A DNA stretch of 64,000 nt. Origin: Viscum album (lineage: Eukaryota; Streptophyta; Magnoliopsida; Santalales; Viscaceae). The position numbers and the translations under genes are program-made. Below are positions 25,603-36,599 of this stretch, one piece after another. The stretch is from NCBI GenBank assembly GCA_963277665.1, contig OY728119.1, positions 315,104,206 through 315,168,205 on the forward strand, read 5' to 3'. Within the stretch, counting starts at the first letter, position 1; every line of letters begins with the position of its first letter. The notes under the pieces are model-generated. The model saw only the letters and a program-made list of their open reading frames with translations. It had not been told where the DNA came from and did no database searches.

Positions 25603-27110
25603 TTTTTTTGCATTCTAAGCCATAAATAGGTGTAGGAACTTTTCCTTCATTGCCTCCTCCAGTCCCCATGTTTTATATCTATACGTATGCTTCTACCACA
25701 GTACATTGACCATGTGAGTAGTCTTGTTATGGAGAACTTTATCTATGTGATCTATAATCTTCAATGTATCCACCTCATAGGAAAGATCATTTTCCAACTA
25801 TACCACCTCTAAAGAGAGTACATGTGAAGGATCTAATAGGTACTTATTTAAGAGGGATACATTGAAGACAACGTGTACTATAGACATGGTAGTTTCATGT
25901 TCCGGTCGATAGGCCACAACCGTGAAATGATCCAGAATCTCAGAAGGGCTGATTTATATGGGACTTCTCTTCCATTTCTTCTAAAATCTCATGACATTTT
26001 CCATGAATATTTGTTTAGAAATATCATGTCTCCAACTTTGAACTCAAGGCCTCGTCGATGATTTTTTACATAAATATTTTGTCGACTTTGGTATTCCATG
26101 ATGTTACACTTAATGGTTTTCCACTTATCTATTATTTCTTGAACCATTTTAATTCCTAGAAAATTACACTCACCGACTTCATCCCAACACACTGGTGTTC
26201 TACACCTTTTCCCATAAAGGAATTTGTATGGTTCTATTTGGATGCTCGAGTGGAAAATTCTGTTGTAAGAGAATTCAACCTATGGAAGATGTTGGTCCTA
26301 TATTCCTTTAATGTCAATAGAACATTATCTCATTGTATCTTCTAGTGTCTGAATATTTCACTCAGGTTGGCCATCAATTTGAGGATGATAGGTCGTACTA
26401 AAGTTCAGTTCAATGCTTAGAGCATGTTGGAGACTTTTCCAGAACTTCGAGTTGGGTCTCAAATCTAGATCGGATGCAATATATAGTGGTACTCTAGGAA
26501 TCCTTACCTAATCTTCGATATATATCTGTGTAAGTTGATCTAATGAGAAGTCCACTCAAATTGCGATAAAGTGAATTGTCAGTATAAGATGATCGACAAT
26601 AACCCATATCACATTATTTCATATGGATATCCTTGTGGGTCCAATGACAACATCCATAGTTATGTTCTTTCACTTCCATGTTGGTTTGGGTGTTGGTTTC
26701 ATCATCCCCTTATAATTTTATCTTTTAGCCTTCACTTATTGACATACTAGATACTTTGATGTTTACACAGAAATCTCCTTCTTCATATTGTCCCTCAAAA
26801 AGTTCTCTTGGAGATATTGATAATTCATTATGCTCCCTTGTTGAATAGAGAAGGTTGTGTTATTTGTTTCATTCATAAGATACTTCTTTATCTATTGATT
26901 GTTTGGTACACATAATCATGACCCAAATCATACAACTCCTTCCACTTCAATATTGAACTCTGAGGATTTTCCATTTTTAAAGGCTTTCACCTTTTCGGAA
27001 TTTTAACATATTTTCTTTGAGAATCCTTTATTTTCTCCATTAGGGATGAATAGGAAATAATTTGATAATGGATGGATGATTTTCATCCCATAAAGATTCC
27101 CATTTCCATC
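25600..27110 (-). pseudogene. Tekay integrase with C-terminal chromodomain
   Basis: Inserts element cDNA into chromosomal DNA. Reading leftwards: integrase core with IASDLD (about 26,476-26,464, the second catalytic Asp; the usual Arg is Leu) and FWKSLQHALSIELNFST, then CWDEVGECNFLG..LVQEIIDKWK and LEFKVGDMIFL (26,192-25,989, the GPY-like C-terminal region), then VFNVSLLNKYLLDPSHVL (~25,870) and a chromodomain with DLSYEVDTLKIIDH, NKTTHMVNVLW and TWGLEEAM (to ~25,630). The chromodomain is thought to direct insertion to marked chromatin. Several in-frame stops. The HHCC zinc finger should lie at 26,800-27,000 but is not clear. Confidence 0.85.
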
Positions 27111-27149
27111 CTCTACAAATCTATGGAGATTGGATCATTTTATTCTCTT

Positions 27150-27560
27150 TACTAATAAAGAAGTAGGATTCTTTTTACTTAGAGCATCTGACACCTAATT
27201 TTACTTACCAAGATGGTAGTGGATTTAGATGTCATAATACATGAGGAGATCTATCCATATTCATTGGTTAATATTAATCTATTTTTGTGTCAATATATAT
27301 TTGAGACTCTTCTGATCAGTATATATCTCACACTTATTCCCATAGAGATAATGCTGCCATATTTTTAACACTATGATCACAACTGCCAACTCTAGATCAT
27401 GCATAAGATAGTATTCCTCATGGATTTTTATTTTCCTTGAGGTTTAGGCTATCACTTTATCATTTTTCATAAGTTAACATCCTAATCCATTCTTTAACGT
27501 ATCATTGTACATTATAAATACTTCTCCACTTTTTGGGAGTGTGAGTATTGGTGTAGTGAT
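27150..27560 (-). pseudogene. Tekay RNase H
   Basis: Degrades the RNA strand of the RNA-DNA hybrid. The minus strand reads [18 protein letters not shown] near 27,335-27,280, matching the conserved IFTDHKSLKYIFTQ block just before the end of plant Ty3/gypsy RNase H. Upstream, [14 protein letters not shown] (~27,420) matches the block with the catalytic Glu (YPTHDLELAAVV in relatives). It continues without a break from RT. Frames are interrupted, so no active enzyme. Confidence 0.75.
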
Positions 27561-28460
27561 AAGCATCTTTTTCATCTCCTTAAAACAGACTTCACATTCC
27601 AAAGTCCAAAAACAATTTACACCCTTTCATGTCTGCCTGGTCATTGGGCATGACAATCATGAAATATTCTTCACAAATCATTGATAATAACCATCTAGAC
27701 CAAAAATGATACGGATCTCCATTACAGATATTGGCTTGGGCCACTCATTAATTGCCTTTGTCTTCAAAGGGTCCACAAATATCTCTTTACTAGTGATAAT
27801 ATTCCCAAAGAATTATACTTCCTCTATCCAGAACTTACATTTACTATACTTTTCATATAGCTTCTCTGTTTGGAAAGTCTTTAACATAGTATTCAAATAC
27901 TCCTCATATTCATCCATACTCTTGGAGTATAACAGAATATCATCGATAAAGACTACCAGAAATTTTTTGAGTTAATATCAAATGACTATTCATTAAATCG
28001 ATGAAAAACTCAGGAGAATTATTATTATAAAGGGCACCACTATGAACTCGTAGTGTCCATACCTCGTGCGAATGGTAGTCATGGGAATATCTACCTTCCT
28101 CTCCTTTAATTGGCGATATCCTGACCGAAGTCCAACTTTAGAGAAATAACTAAACCCATGAAAATAATCCAACAAGACATCTATCTATAGAAAGGGATAC
28201 TTGTTCTTTATCATGATTTTATGGATCTCCCAATAGTTAATGCAGAATCGCCATGATCCATACATCTTCTTGACAAAGAGGAATGGAGCACCCCACCATG
28301 AGGAAATCGAGCATTAAAACACCTTCTACAGATTCTCCTATAACTGCTTCTTCTACACTTATAGCTCTATGGTGGATATTATATAAGGTGTATTTGATAA
28401 AGGTTGAGATCCAAGAATAAGATCAATTGAGAACTCAACCTCATGATCAAGAGGAATAAT
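27560..28460 (-). pseudogene. Tekay reverse transcriptase
   Basis: Minus-strand RT in order: IPITRDYNEVFTDEFP with LDHEVEFSIDLILGSQPLS (~28,510-28,390), [15 protein letters not shown] (~28,140-28,100, where the first catalytic Asp of SKIDLRSGYHQ is Gly), [13 protein letters not shown] (~28,060), then the polymerase box VVFIDDILLYSKS at about 27,955-27,915 with both Asp kept, the Lys-Cys-Phe segment of the SKCEFW block (~27,840), and IFGLDGYYQ (~27,680). Loss of the first Asp plus stops make it inactive. Family assignment is firm: plant chromoviruses use FIDD or YVDD here. Confidence 0.9.
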
Positions 28461-28559
28461 AGGAAACTCGTCTGTGAATACTTCATTGTAATCCCTCGTG
28501 ATGGGAATGTCTTCAAGAATGGTTCTCTCCTTTGTCTCAATCATTTGAGATTGACATGC

Positions 28560-29100
28560 TTCCTCATAAAGAAAATAATACCCACACTTGTGACAATGAT
28601 TCTAAAGGAGATTTGTCCTCCTCATTACACATGTAATGAATGGGAAGATGCTTTGGGATGTGAAGATTTATCTCCCTTTCTAGAAAATTGATTTTGTCTT
28701 TGTATAAAGATATCCAATGCATGCCCAATATAGCATCAACCTCCACTAATTGAAGTATAATGAGATTTTTTGGGAGGTTCAGTCCAATAACATTAACCGG
28801 GGAGGTGTTATAAGACATGGATTCTATAATTTCCTAATTCACTGTTCTTACATATAACTTATCATCCAAATTTTGAGTTGGTGTTAGAACAGTTATACTA
28901 AACCTTCAAGATATGAAAGAATTCATATAACTAGAATCAAATAGTATGTTTTCTATTCCTAAATGGATAAATAGCGTACCTATCACAACATCATTGTCTG
29001 GACGCACCTCATCAGTAGTGATAGCATAATACCTTCCTTGTTGTATTGGAGGATGTTGTTTATTGCCTCTGACAACCCTTATCTTAGGGAAATTTTTCAA
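28560..29100 (-). pseudogene. Tekay aspartic protease
   Basis: Cleaves the Gag-Pol polyprotein. The minus strand reads YYAITTDEVRPDNDVVIGTL (~29,035-28,975), then ILFDSSYMNSFIS (28,945-28,907), the decayed counterpart of LFDSGATHSFIS: the catalytic Asp survives but the Ser-Gly-Ala-Thr turn has become Ser-Ser-Tyr-Met. VDAILGMHWISLY (~28,730) matches the conserved VILGMDWL block. It lies between the gag zinc-knuckle remnant and RT, the standard order. Confidence 0.85.
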
Positions 29101-30122
29101 ATAATTACCATGATCGTTGTAGTTTTAGCACTAAACCACTGCATGGGAATTTATCTAAACCTTACTTTCTTCTTCAACATTTGTGGGTTTTTTTCATATC
29201 CCTTCGGTATTTTTTATCTAGGTGTCCCAACTTACTACATTTGGAGAAATTCTTGTTTCTATTTAAATAGTTCCCAGGATGGTTCTTCCCATAATGTTTA
29301 CACATTGGATGATAATGCTTCTTTCAATCATGTAATTGTTTATGGAACTTCCCACATTAGATTCCTTTTTCCACTTTTTGTTACTGGGCCCACGAAACCA
29401 TTGAGAGTCTCTAATCTCCATTTCAACCTCAAGGGTACCAAAGATAATCTCCTCATAGATTTCAATGTGTATAATTGCAAAACAATTTTTAGACTCATCT
29501 TTACTCTAATAAATAATCAATACACCTTGCTTTTGGTGTTCATGACAAAGCCCGCGGAATGCCTTTCATACCGTGTAAATTCTTCTTCATACACCATGAT
29601 TGACTCATCTTCCATCTTCTTGAGTATGAGGAACTCTCTTTCCATATTGAGATATAGATTTTGGGGAAAATATTTATTGAAAAACGTTCTCTTGAATTCC
29701 CCCTAATCCATGGAAATAATTTCCTTTGGGGTCATCATATTCTTGATCAGTGTCCACAACTGATAAGTTTACCGATCAAAAGAATAGTCCTCGAGTAGGA
29801 CTTTCTCTTCTTCTAAGCATTTGAAGATAGAGAATATCTTTTCAATAAAGTAAATACATTATTCCTTGATGAGGGGATCGAAAGATACACTAAACATGGG
29901 AGGCCTTTTCCACATGAAGTATTCAATGTCAACTTGTTGATTCCTTGTAGGAGGAGGTCGTTCCACATGATTCGTGTTATTATTCATAACATGATCCAGC
30001 TGAGAAAGTATTTTCCTGAAGTTTTATTCACCCATTACCATCATATTAGGCATATCATTTGGTAAATCTTCACATTCCCAATCACATTGATATTTGGAAT
30101 GTGTTCTTCTATTTCCCTCCAT
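29100..30122 (-). pseudogene. Tekay gag
   Basis: Capsid-like structural protein. I place the start at the ATG read from 30,122, which opens MEGNRRTHSKYQCDW. Recognisable blocks are PPMFSVSFDPLIKE (~29,900), IEKIFSIFKCLEEEKVLLED (~29,850-29,790), FKRTFFNKYFPQNLYLNMER (~29,695-29,640), FLILKKMEDESIMVYEEEFT and RYERHS (~29,640-29,565). A CCHC remnant (CSKLGHL) lies at ~29,240-29,220 in another frame. These match the retrotransposon gag family in order and spacing. At least three stops and frameshifts. The 222-codon + strand frame over its 3' half is an antisense shadow. Confidence 0.8.
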
Positions 30123-30635
30123 TAACTAAGAAAATAGGCATACAATTAGAGATGTTGAATACATAGCTATTGATCATGAAAAATGAATATTTGAACATAA
30201 AAAGATAAACTTGTAAATGAGAAGTATATCTTAACTTTTTATTTCCTTATGTTTAAATCTAGGTTGTCCTTAATCTATTTCATAACATATATTATTATGG
30301 AATTTTTTTATTCCCTTAATAATGGTTTCTTCCATGATCATGAATTTACCAAAGCATATCCCCTATGGTGTTTCAAACCAATAGTGCAGAAAGACTAGTT
30401 GTCAGGCACCAAATATCATTAGAGTCGATTTCATATCAGTGTTTTAGGGTTTAACCCCAAGATACATATGTGTCAGAGCCACCTCTACCTATTTTTATCT
30501 ACACATGGATTTATTTTCCGGATAATCCACTTACTATATACTTACCTATAATTAGGGATGTTTTCTTATACATAGTCTCATCCTTAAGGTTCTTACTAAT
30601 GTTCTAAATTCCTAATCACCAAAAATAACAAGACC

Positions 30636-30650
30636 ATCCTCCAATACCCA
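30636..30650 (-). promoter_or_regulatory. primer binding site (tRNA-Met type, degenerate)
   Basis: The minus strand reads TGGGTATTGGAGGAT four bases after the 5' LTR end; compare TGGTATCAGAGC, the usual initiator-Met primer site of Tekay elements. The position is right, but the match needs one inserted base and several changes. Confidence 0.45.
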
Positions 30651-30654
30651 TTAT

Positions 30655-33600
30655 TGAATCCCTAGACCTTTACATATAACATTAAATTGTTTTAAGCATA
30701 AATAAACATGGGATTACAAGCCAAGGATCATAAAATCTAGTGTCCTAGATGACTAGGTACATAAAACTGAACACATTGAACGAAATAAAAAATTTCTTTA
30801 TTTAGTCTTTAAAATTGATCTCCTAACATACATTGTTCTTAGACGTCAATATATGGTACCATAAGAAAGACATGAACGAAGGGATGATCTAACTAGCCCA
30901 GTAAGGGAATAACCATAATAACAAAGAGTTATTACATGGGATAGAAGGCATGACATAATGATATAAAAAGGAATGTAACATATGGAATCATAACATATAA
31001 ACATGGAATCATATTAACATGTTGTCATATTAATGTTTCAACAATATAAAAAAATAATTTAGCATGATTCAAGGCAAACATTCAAGACCATTGCACATGG
31101 TTGCACAATCCAAGACTAACCCCCAAGATCATCACACACGGTTGAACAAGGCAAGGCTAACCACCAAGACCATCACACATAATGTCTCATGAGACTCAAC
31201 TTTACAAATTGAATTGGAGTGTTGTCTGTGAACTCCCATATTAACTTTTCATGAATATGATTTCCACGTACATAATCATACATAATCAATCTTACTTAAA
31301 CATAAGGGTTACCCCTGAAAAAGTTGGGTACCCTAACCATTTCATAAAGCATAACAAATGGGTGTATCATAAAAGTGTACATGAAAGAATGAAACTAAAA
31401 TATATATGAAAATTAAAAAGTTAAAATATGAATGTATCATGGTATGTGATTTTATGTAGAGGTGATAACATTTAGGAAAATTATTTATGAAATTTTAGCA
31501 ACAAAACATTTTTGTTCGGTTTTTAAGAAAATACGATACAACCTTTAAAATAAAAAAGGGAACAATCCATTATATAAAACCAGAATTGAACCAAGAAGTG
31601 TTTCATGATAAAAAGTACTGATTTTATAAATAAAATGGTGGAATAAAATTGAAGATAGAGTGCAGTTGAAATAGGGGCAGAATTCAGGAAGTTCACTCAA
31701 ACCAGGTTTGCATAATGGGAAGTATTGAAGAGGGAATCACTTAAAAACATGTATATCCATAAAAGAGAATGAGGAAAGAGTATTGATAAATAAATTTGGT
31801 ACATGATCATAGAATTATAATATGAACATAAAAATATAAGATAACATCATTTTGGTAAAAGGATGATAAGGTAACTCTAAGGAACAAATGAGGTTTTTAT
31901 AGAATCCTATACGGATTATTGGCATGGTAGCAAGTGTACTTCGGACGGATTAATGAGAGATAATGGTGTATCTCATCACATTTAAATCAAGAGGAAAGTA
32001 TGGGGGAGGTGATAAATCATACCCTATCATTAGGTATTACACATAAAAGGTCACAACATAGAGGAAATTAATGAGCAAAAGTTAAATTGAGAGGATCCCT
32101 TACCTTATGTCTGATGGTTTCTCCACAACATATTAATGAACTGAATAATAAAGTTAGGTTCACTAATTAAATATTATTGTTCCTAAATTACATATTATTG
32201 ATTTTTAGTAATCTTATTATGTTCATATGTGTCCTTTTTGATGAGTTAAGTGGTTCTATTTCATTGTTTGGGAGTGTTTTCTTTCATAGTATTAATGATC
32301 GGTTCACTTGTATTCATGTTCGGATAAACATGTATGATGAAAGTGGTTCCCCAAAATTGAATTTATATGACATTACTATGAATTCATAAGATTTAAAGGT
32401 TATAAAATTAATTTTTTTTATTAATATATAATTTAAATAATTATTTAAAACATTATTGATAAATGATTGGATAAATTTGGCGATTTTTTTCATAATTAAC
32501 TTATTTTGTATTATTATTTTACATCATGGAAGAAAACATATTACAAAAAAAACAAAAAAGATAAAATAAATAATTAATATTCTGGTTCAACCATTAAAAA
32601 TTATTTCGTGACCATAATTGAATATGGTAATAGAAATTGTTAACTTTCCATCCTTGAATGTTGTAAATTAAAACATCTTGAACTATGTTTTCATTTATTT
32701 CGTATTTAGGGAAGGGAAAGGAGAGATGATAAGGAATTATCCCATTAGTATAAAAAAATTCCTTTACATGTATGGAAGTGGATTTTTCATACCATTTGGA
32801 TGAGGATAGGTTAGGAATGAACATAGAACAAAGCAACATGAAAAGAAAATGAAAGCAAAGATGGGAGGAATTTACCTCTTGATTTAATCCACCTTGAGAA
32901 CCTCTTAATGGGAGAGGATTCAGTATTTTGAAAATTAAAGGGCTGTTGGACATGGGGGATGATTTTGGGGAAATGTTTTCATAGAATTTATTGAAGACAT
33001 AAGGCATTATAGGAGTGAATAGAATACGAGAGTGTGGGTGGTTTTCATAGTGGAGGGGAGGACAGTTTTCTTAATATTTTAATCATTAGTTTATTATTTT
33101 TTCATATCAAAAGCAATAGTTGTGATTCCCATACAAATAAATTATAATATGTGAATTTTATTTTGAACCAATTGGGATTAAATCATCATAATATCAATTA
33201 TGAACCTATAAATGTAGTATTTAGCTTAATTTGCAAATTAATGTATTTAATTATTCATAAAACATTCAATTATTTCAGAAAAATCCAAATAATTATCCCT
33301 AACACATTTTTGACATGTAGAATCCCAAAATTGAATACATTTTTCAAAATCAATATTATAAATATAATTATTTTAATATTTAATTAAAATACAATCTTAC
33401 TTGAAAAATTTAGATTTTAAAATTATAGCTTATTTTATAATATTTTCAAAAATTAGACAACATATTATAAAATTATCTTTAAACCAGAAGACATAAAATA
33501 TTTAATTTATAAACAGCTTCTAGGAAAATAATTTTAATTTTAATTTTATTAATTAATTTTATTTATTAATTAATGAATAATAAAAAACCAATACTTTTGC

Positions 33601-33959
33601 TATGGTCATATTATCACCTATAAGATGCCAAACTTTTATTTATACATTCATGGATTAGGTTACTATTATTTTTGATGATTTACTATTATTTAGGTTTAGA
33701 TTACTATTTATAAGGGTATTTTACAATTCATATGGTAGTTTATTATTCACTAAAAATAAGTTTCTTCCATTAGACACCAAACATCTTACTGATTGAAACC
33801 GTTTCTATCATATTTTTGAAATTCAAATCACAGAGGTGACAACATTATGAGTAAAGGTCACATAGTACTTTATAGTTCACTGTGTTTTTATTTCATGTGA
33901 TTATATGACATAATTATAATAGGGGAATTTCCATTGATAAAACATTGGGTTGTTATACA
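30655..33959 (-). repeat. 5' LTR of the nested Tekay element
   Basis: Starts on the minus strand near 33,957-33,959 (TGTATAACAACCC, against TGTAACGACC in the partner) and ends CA at 30,655. Same length as the left LTR, with the same order of landmarks including the ~42-bp triple repeat (31,060-31,190). Its TATA box is damaged and the leader motif AAGAGGTAAA is at 32,871-32,880. A 137-codon minus frame (33,007-32,594) lies inside it but has no family match. Many substitutions separate the two LTRs, so the insertion is old. Confidence 0.85.
32871..32880 (-). promoter_or_regulatory. leader donor-like motif AAGAG|GTAAA in nested 5' LTR
   Basis: The G of GT is 174 nt downstream of the first T of the TATA-like box at 33,049. 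The partner LTR has AAGAGGAATA at 24,481-24,490, 175 nt from its TATA box. The same arrangement occurs in the long-LTR family. Confidence 0.5.
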
Positions 33960-34850
33960 CCTATCGAAGGAAGGAAATTTATTTTTTATATACATCCACC
34001 GACTGATCATTCATTGCCTTTCTTGAACAAATGAAAGATGTTAACAGTGAAAAGGACATTATTTACCTCCACTGAACCATGATCAATGTCAGTACTCATT
34101 ATTTAGATATCGAGAATATATCTATGGTGCTAATCTCTGTAGTCTAGAAACTGAGGCACTTCATCATGAGGTCCATTTGGTCACTCGCAGTGTCCCAATA
34201 AAATACAATCTTAGTCAATCGATATTGACCGGGAATCTTTCATGATGGGTGGTCATCCTACAGTAGTTTGATATTCAGTTCATGCCAGAGAATGTATTTA
34301 AAGGCCATCAATTATCATGTTTAGTTGTAGGCCACCCCTCAATAGAAATGAATTCATTTGATACTAAATTTTACGATGAATATATACTCTATATTCACGA
34401 GGGCCCCCTGATATGAGAGATTCATTTTGATGGTGCGTCCAAAAATCCTGATAGGGAGGATGATGAAAGACCCAAGGATTAATAAAGTGGGGGTAGAAAT
34501 TCATTCTCATTTATATAGAAAAGGTATGACCAACTTAATCCATCCTAATATTAGAATAGCACATGAACAATGATGAAAAATATCAGGATCTCATTTCACA
34601 GCTAGAGATGGAAATTCAGGTACAAGGGAATCACATGAAGATACAACATGATTCATAATTGGTCATCAAATAGGTTAACAATGATTATTCCATAAAAACA
34701 ATAGTTAATCCCCTTATTAAACTAAATCCCATGAATAATGGAGTAATTCCCTTTGGATCTGACATTAACTCACATCTCACTATCACAAAATGCCTAAGAT
34801 GATGCCCGAGAAAATACAGCCACAAATCTAGAAGATTTAGATTGGGATGG
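33960..34850 (+). pseudogene. Tat/Ogre RT end, connection and extra RNase H
   Basis: Continues the interrupted pol gene: PIEGRKFIFYIHPP (33,962-34,003), a broken connection domain with KYNLSQSILTGNLS (~34,203-34,245) and FDIQFMPENVFKGHQ (~34,270-34,315), then HFDGAS (34,423-34,440) opening the extra, archaeal-like RNase H that marks the Tat lineage, and LEMEIQVQGNHMKIQHDS plus VNNDYSIK (~34,603-34,700) near its end. Stops and frameshifts throughout. Together with 21,150-22,270 it accounts for one RT-RNase H unit split by the Tekay insertion. Confidence 0.8.
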
Positions 34851-36220
34851 AAAAGTAATCTGAATTACCCAGCATTATATTGTATCACCATTCATTAAGG
34901 ACAATATAGAAGAGTTCAATGATGTTTTTCTCATCCCCAAACCATATATTCCTACCATCAGAAGTATGACACCCATTGCAGACAACCTTTAAAATGGATA
35001 ACTCTCACTGAAGAGAGTTGGGAAAGTGAAAATCTAAAGATGAGAAATTAAATTTGTTGTGTATGAAAACATGAATAATCCAAAGGTATTCTATGAAAAG
35101 ATATTTAATAAGGTCCTATTCAAATTCATTTATGGGTAATATACCATTACTTCCATAAAGGAGGTGCACATGAGATCCTACGGTTCCCACCAATCAAGAA
35201 TCATGCTTTCCCATAAAATTTGAGGGCTAAGATACTACTGGCCCACTATAACATAAGACTGAACACAATTTAAAAAACAAAATCCATTTATGTCATTTTA
35301 ATACTATCTTTATTCACTAACCCCTAGAGTTATTACACACAGCCAAGTACACATGGCCATTTCCATATTGGGAATAGACATTGTGGGAATATATCCTCTC
35401 ACTATGGCTAAGATGTTCAAGTACATTCTTATTATAGTGGGATTCTTCTCCAAGTGGGGTGAATCTATATCCTGCAAAGAATCTTATGCAAGGAACACTG
35501 TTAGCTTCATGAAATCCAATATCATCTCTAAAATTGGATTCCCTCATAAAATAATGATGGATAATTATACCTATTTATAGTTTGATGAATTAGATAAGAT
35601 ATATTAGAAGTATGACATCATGTTGAACCATTCATCCTGATAACACATAGTGGTAAATGGATAGATAGAGGCCTTTAACAAGACACTATGGAATATACTT
35701 CTGATGATTTTAGATAAGTATAAAAATTTCTAGTTAGAAAATCTCATGCATTCCTTGTGGTCTAACTGGACCATGACTTGCACAGCCACACTAGTGACCC
35801 CATACTCATTAGTATACAGGAAAGAGTCCATACTTCCCAAGGAAGTTCAATTTACCTTGCTCTTTATTCCCAAATATGATCATTTGTCCACATATGAGAA
35901 ATCCTAGAATGTTTTGGGTGAATTGAAGTGACTGAATGAGAAATGATTTCATACCTTACATTGTTTTGATGTCTATCAAAATTGGATCACACGAGCCTTA
36001 AATTTTTTTTCTATGATCTTTCATCAAAGGTGACATGGTGACAGTCCTCAAGTTTCCAATGATACCTAGAAAAAATTATCCAAAGTTAGAACTGAAATGG
36101 GAGGGACCTAACGCCATAAATAAGGTCTGGTCCAATAGAGATTATTCTTTGATTTCAATAAAAGAAAAAAATACCATGAATCCCACCAACACAATATTCC
36201 AAAATAATTATTTCATATAA
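34850..36220 (+). pseudogene. Tat/Ogre integrase
   Basis: The best block is MAISILGIDIVGIYPL with FSKWGESISCKESYARNTVS (35,353-35,520), where Asp of GIDIVG is the first catalytic residue, followed by IGFPHKIMMDNYTYL (to 35,577), with the second Asp in MDNYT for the usual SDNGT. The C-terminal part reads KGDMVTVLKFPMIPR..YPKLELKWEGPNAINKVWS (36,025-36,140), the GPY/F-like end of Tat integrases, and closes at ~36,220 (FQNNYFI). The middle holds stops. No chromodomain follows, as expected for this lineage. Confidence 0.85.
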
Positions 36221-36599
36221 TCAGATAATAAATCTTCCTAATCAATTGACATTAAATTGAATGGTAAATTTTCCATGTATCAAAATGTTAAACTATATAG
36301 TCTGTCTTTATCACATGACCATAAAAAGCATAACATATTTATCCTGGTCATGGGAAAACCAAATTCATGATACCAACATCTTCATTGTAAAATGTAAAAC
36401 TACATAGAAATATATTTCCTTTCTAGAAAGGAAATAACACCAAAAATAATTCATCTAACATGCCAAATTCAAGATCTATTTGTTGCTCAAATACTTTCCT
36501 AACATGATACATAGTGACAGCCATACCTTTAATCATGGTCTGGGTCATAATAATATTCCCCTTCCACATTGGTCGACCCATGTCCATGTCACAAGCCAT

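Larger units (their letters stand above)
22271..33959 (-). mobile_element. complete but dead Tekay-type chromovirus nested in Tat RT
   Basis: An 11.7 kb Ty3/gypsy element read right to left: 5' LTR 33,959-30,655, PBS, gag, protease, RT, RNase H, integrase, chromodomain, PPT, 3' LTR 25,569-22,271. LTRs are ~3.30 kb each and similar throughout. Domain order and the chromodomain place it among chromoviruses; LTR start TGTAAC, tRNA-Met-like PBS and long LTRs fit the Tekay/Del clade. The junctions split Tat reverse transcriptase, so it is younger than the Tat element. Target duplication is not clean: TATAG (22,266-22,270) against TATCG (33,962-33,966) is the best 5-bp candidate. Confidence 0.9.

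Noticed and set aside
29038..29706. 222-codon + strand ORF, the longest in the window
   Set aside because: It lies antisense to the Tekay gag C-terminus and protease border; the minus strand carries clear gag and protease motifs here, and the + product matches no family I know.
32594..33007. 137-codon minus ORF in the nested 5' LTR
   Set aside because: Inside LTR leader sequence, no domain, and I see no comparable frame in the partner LTR.
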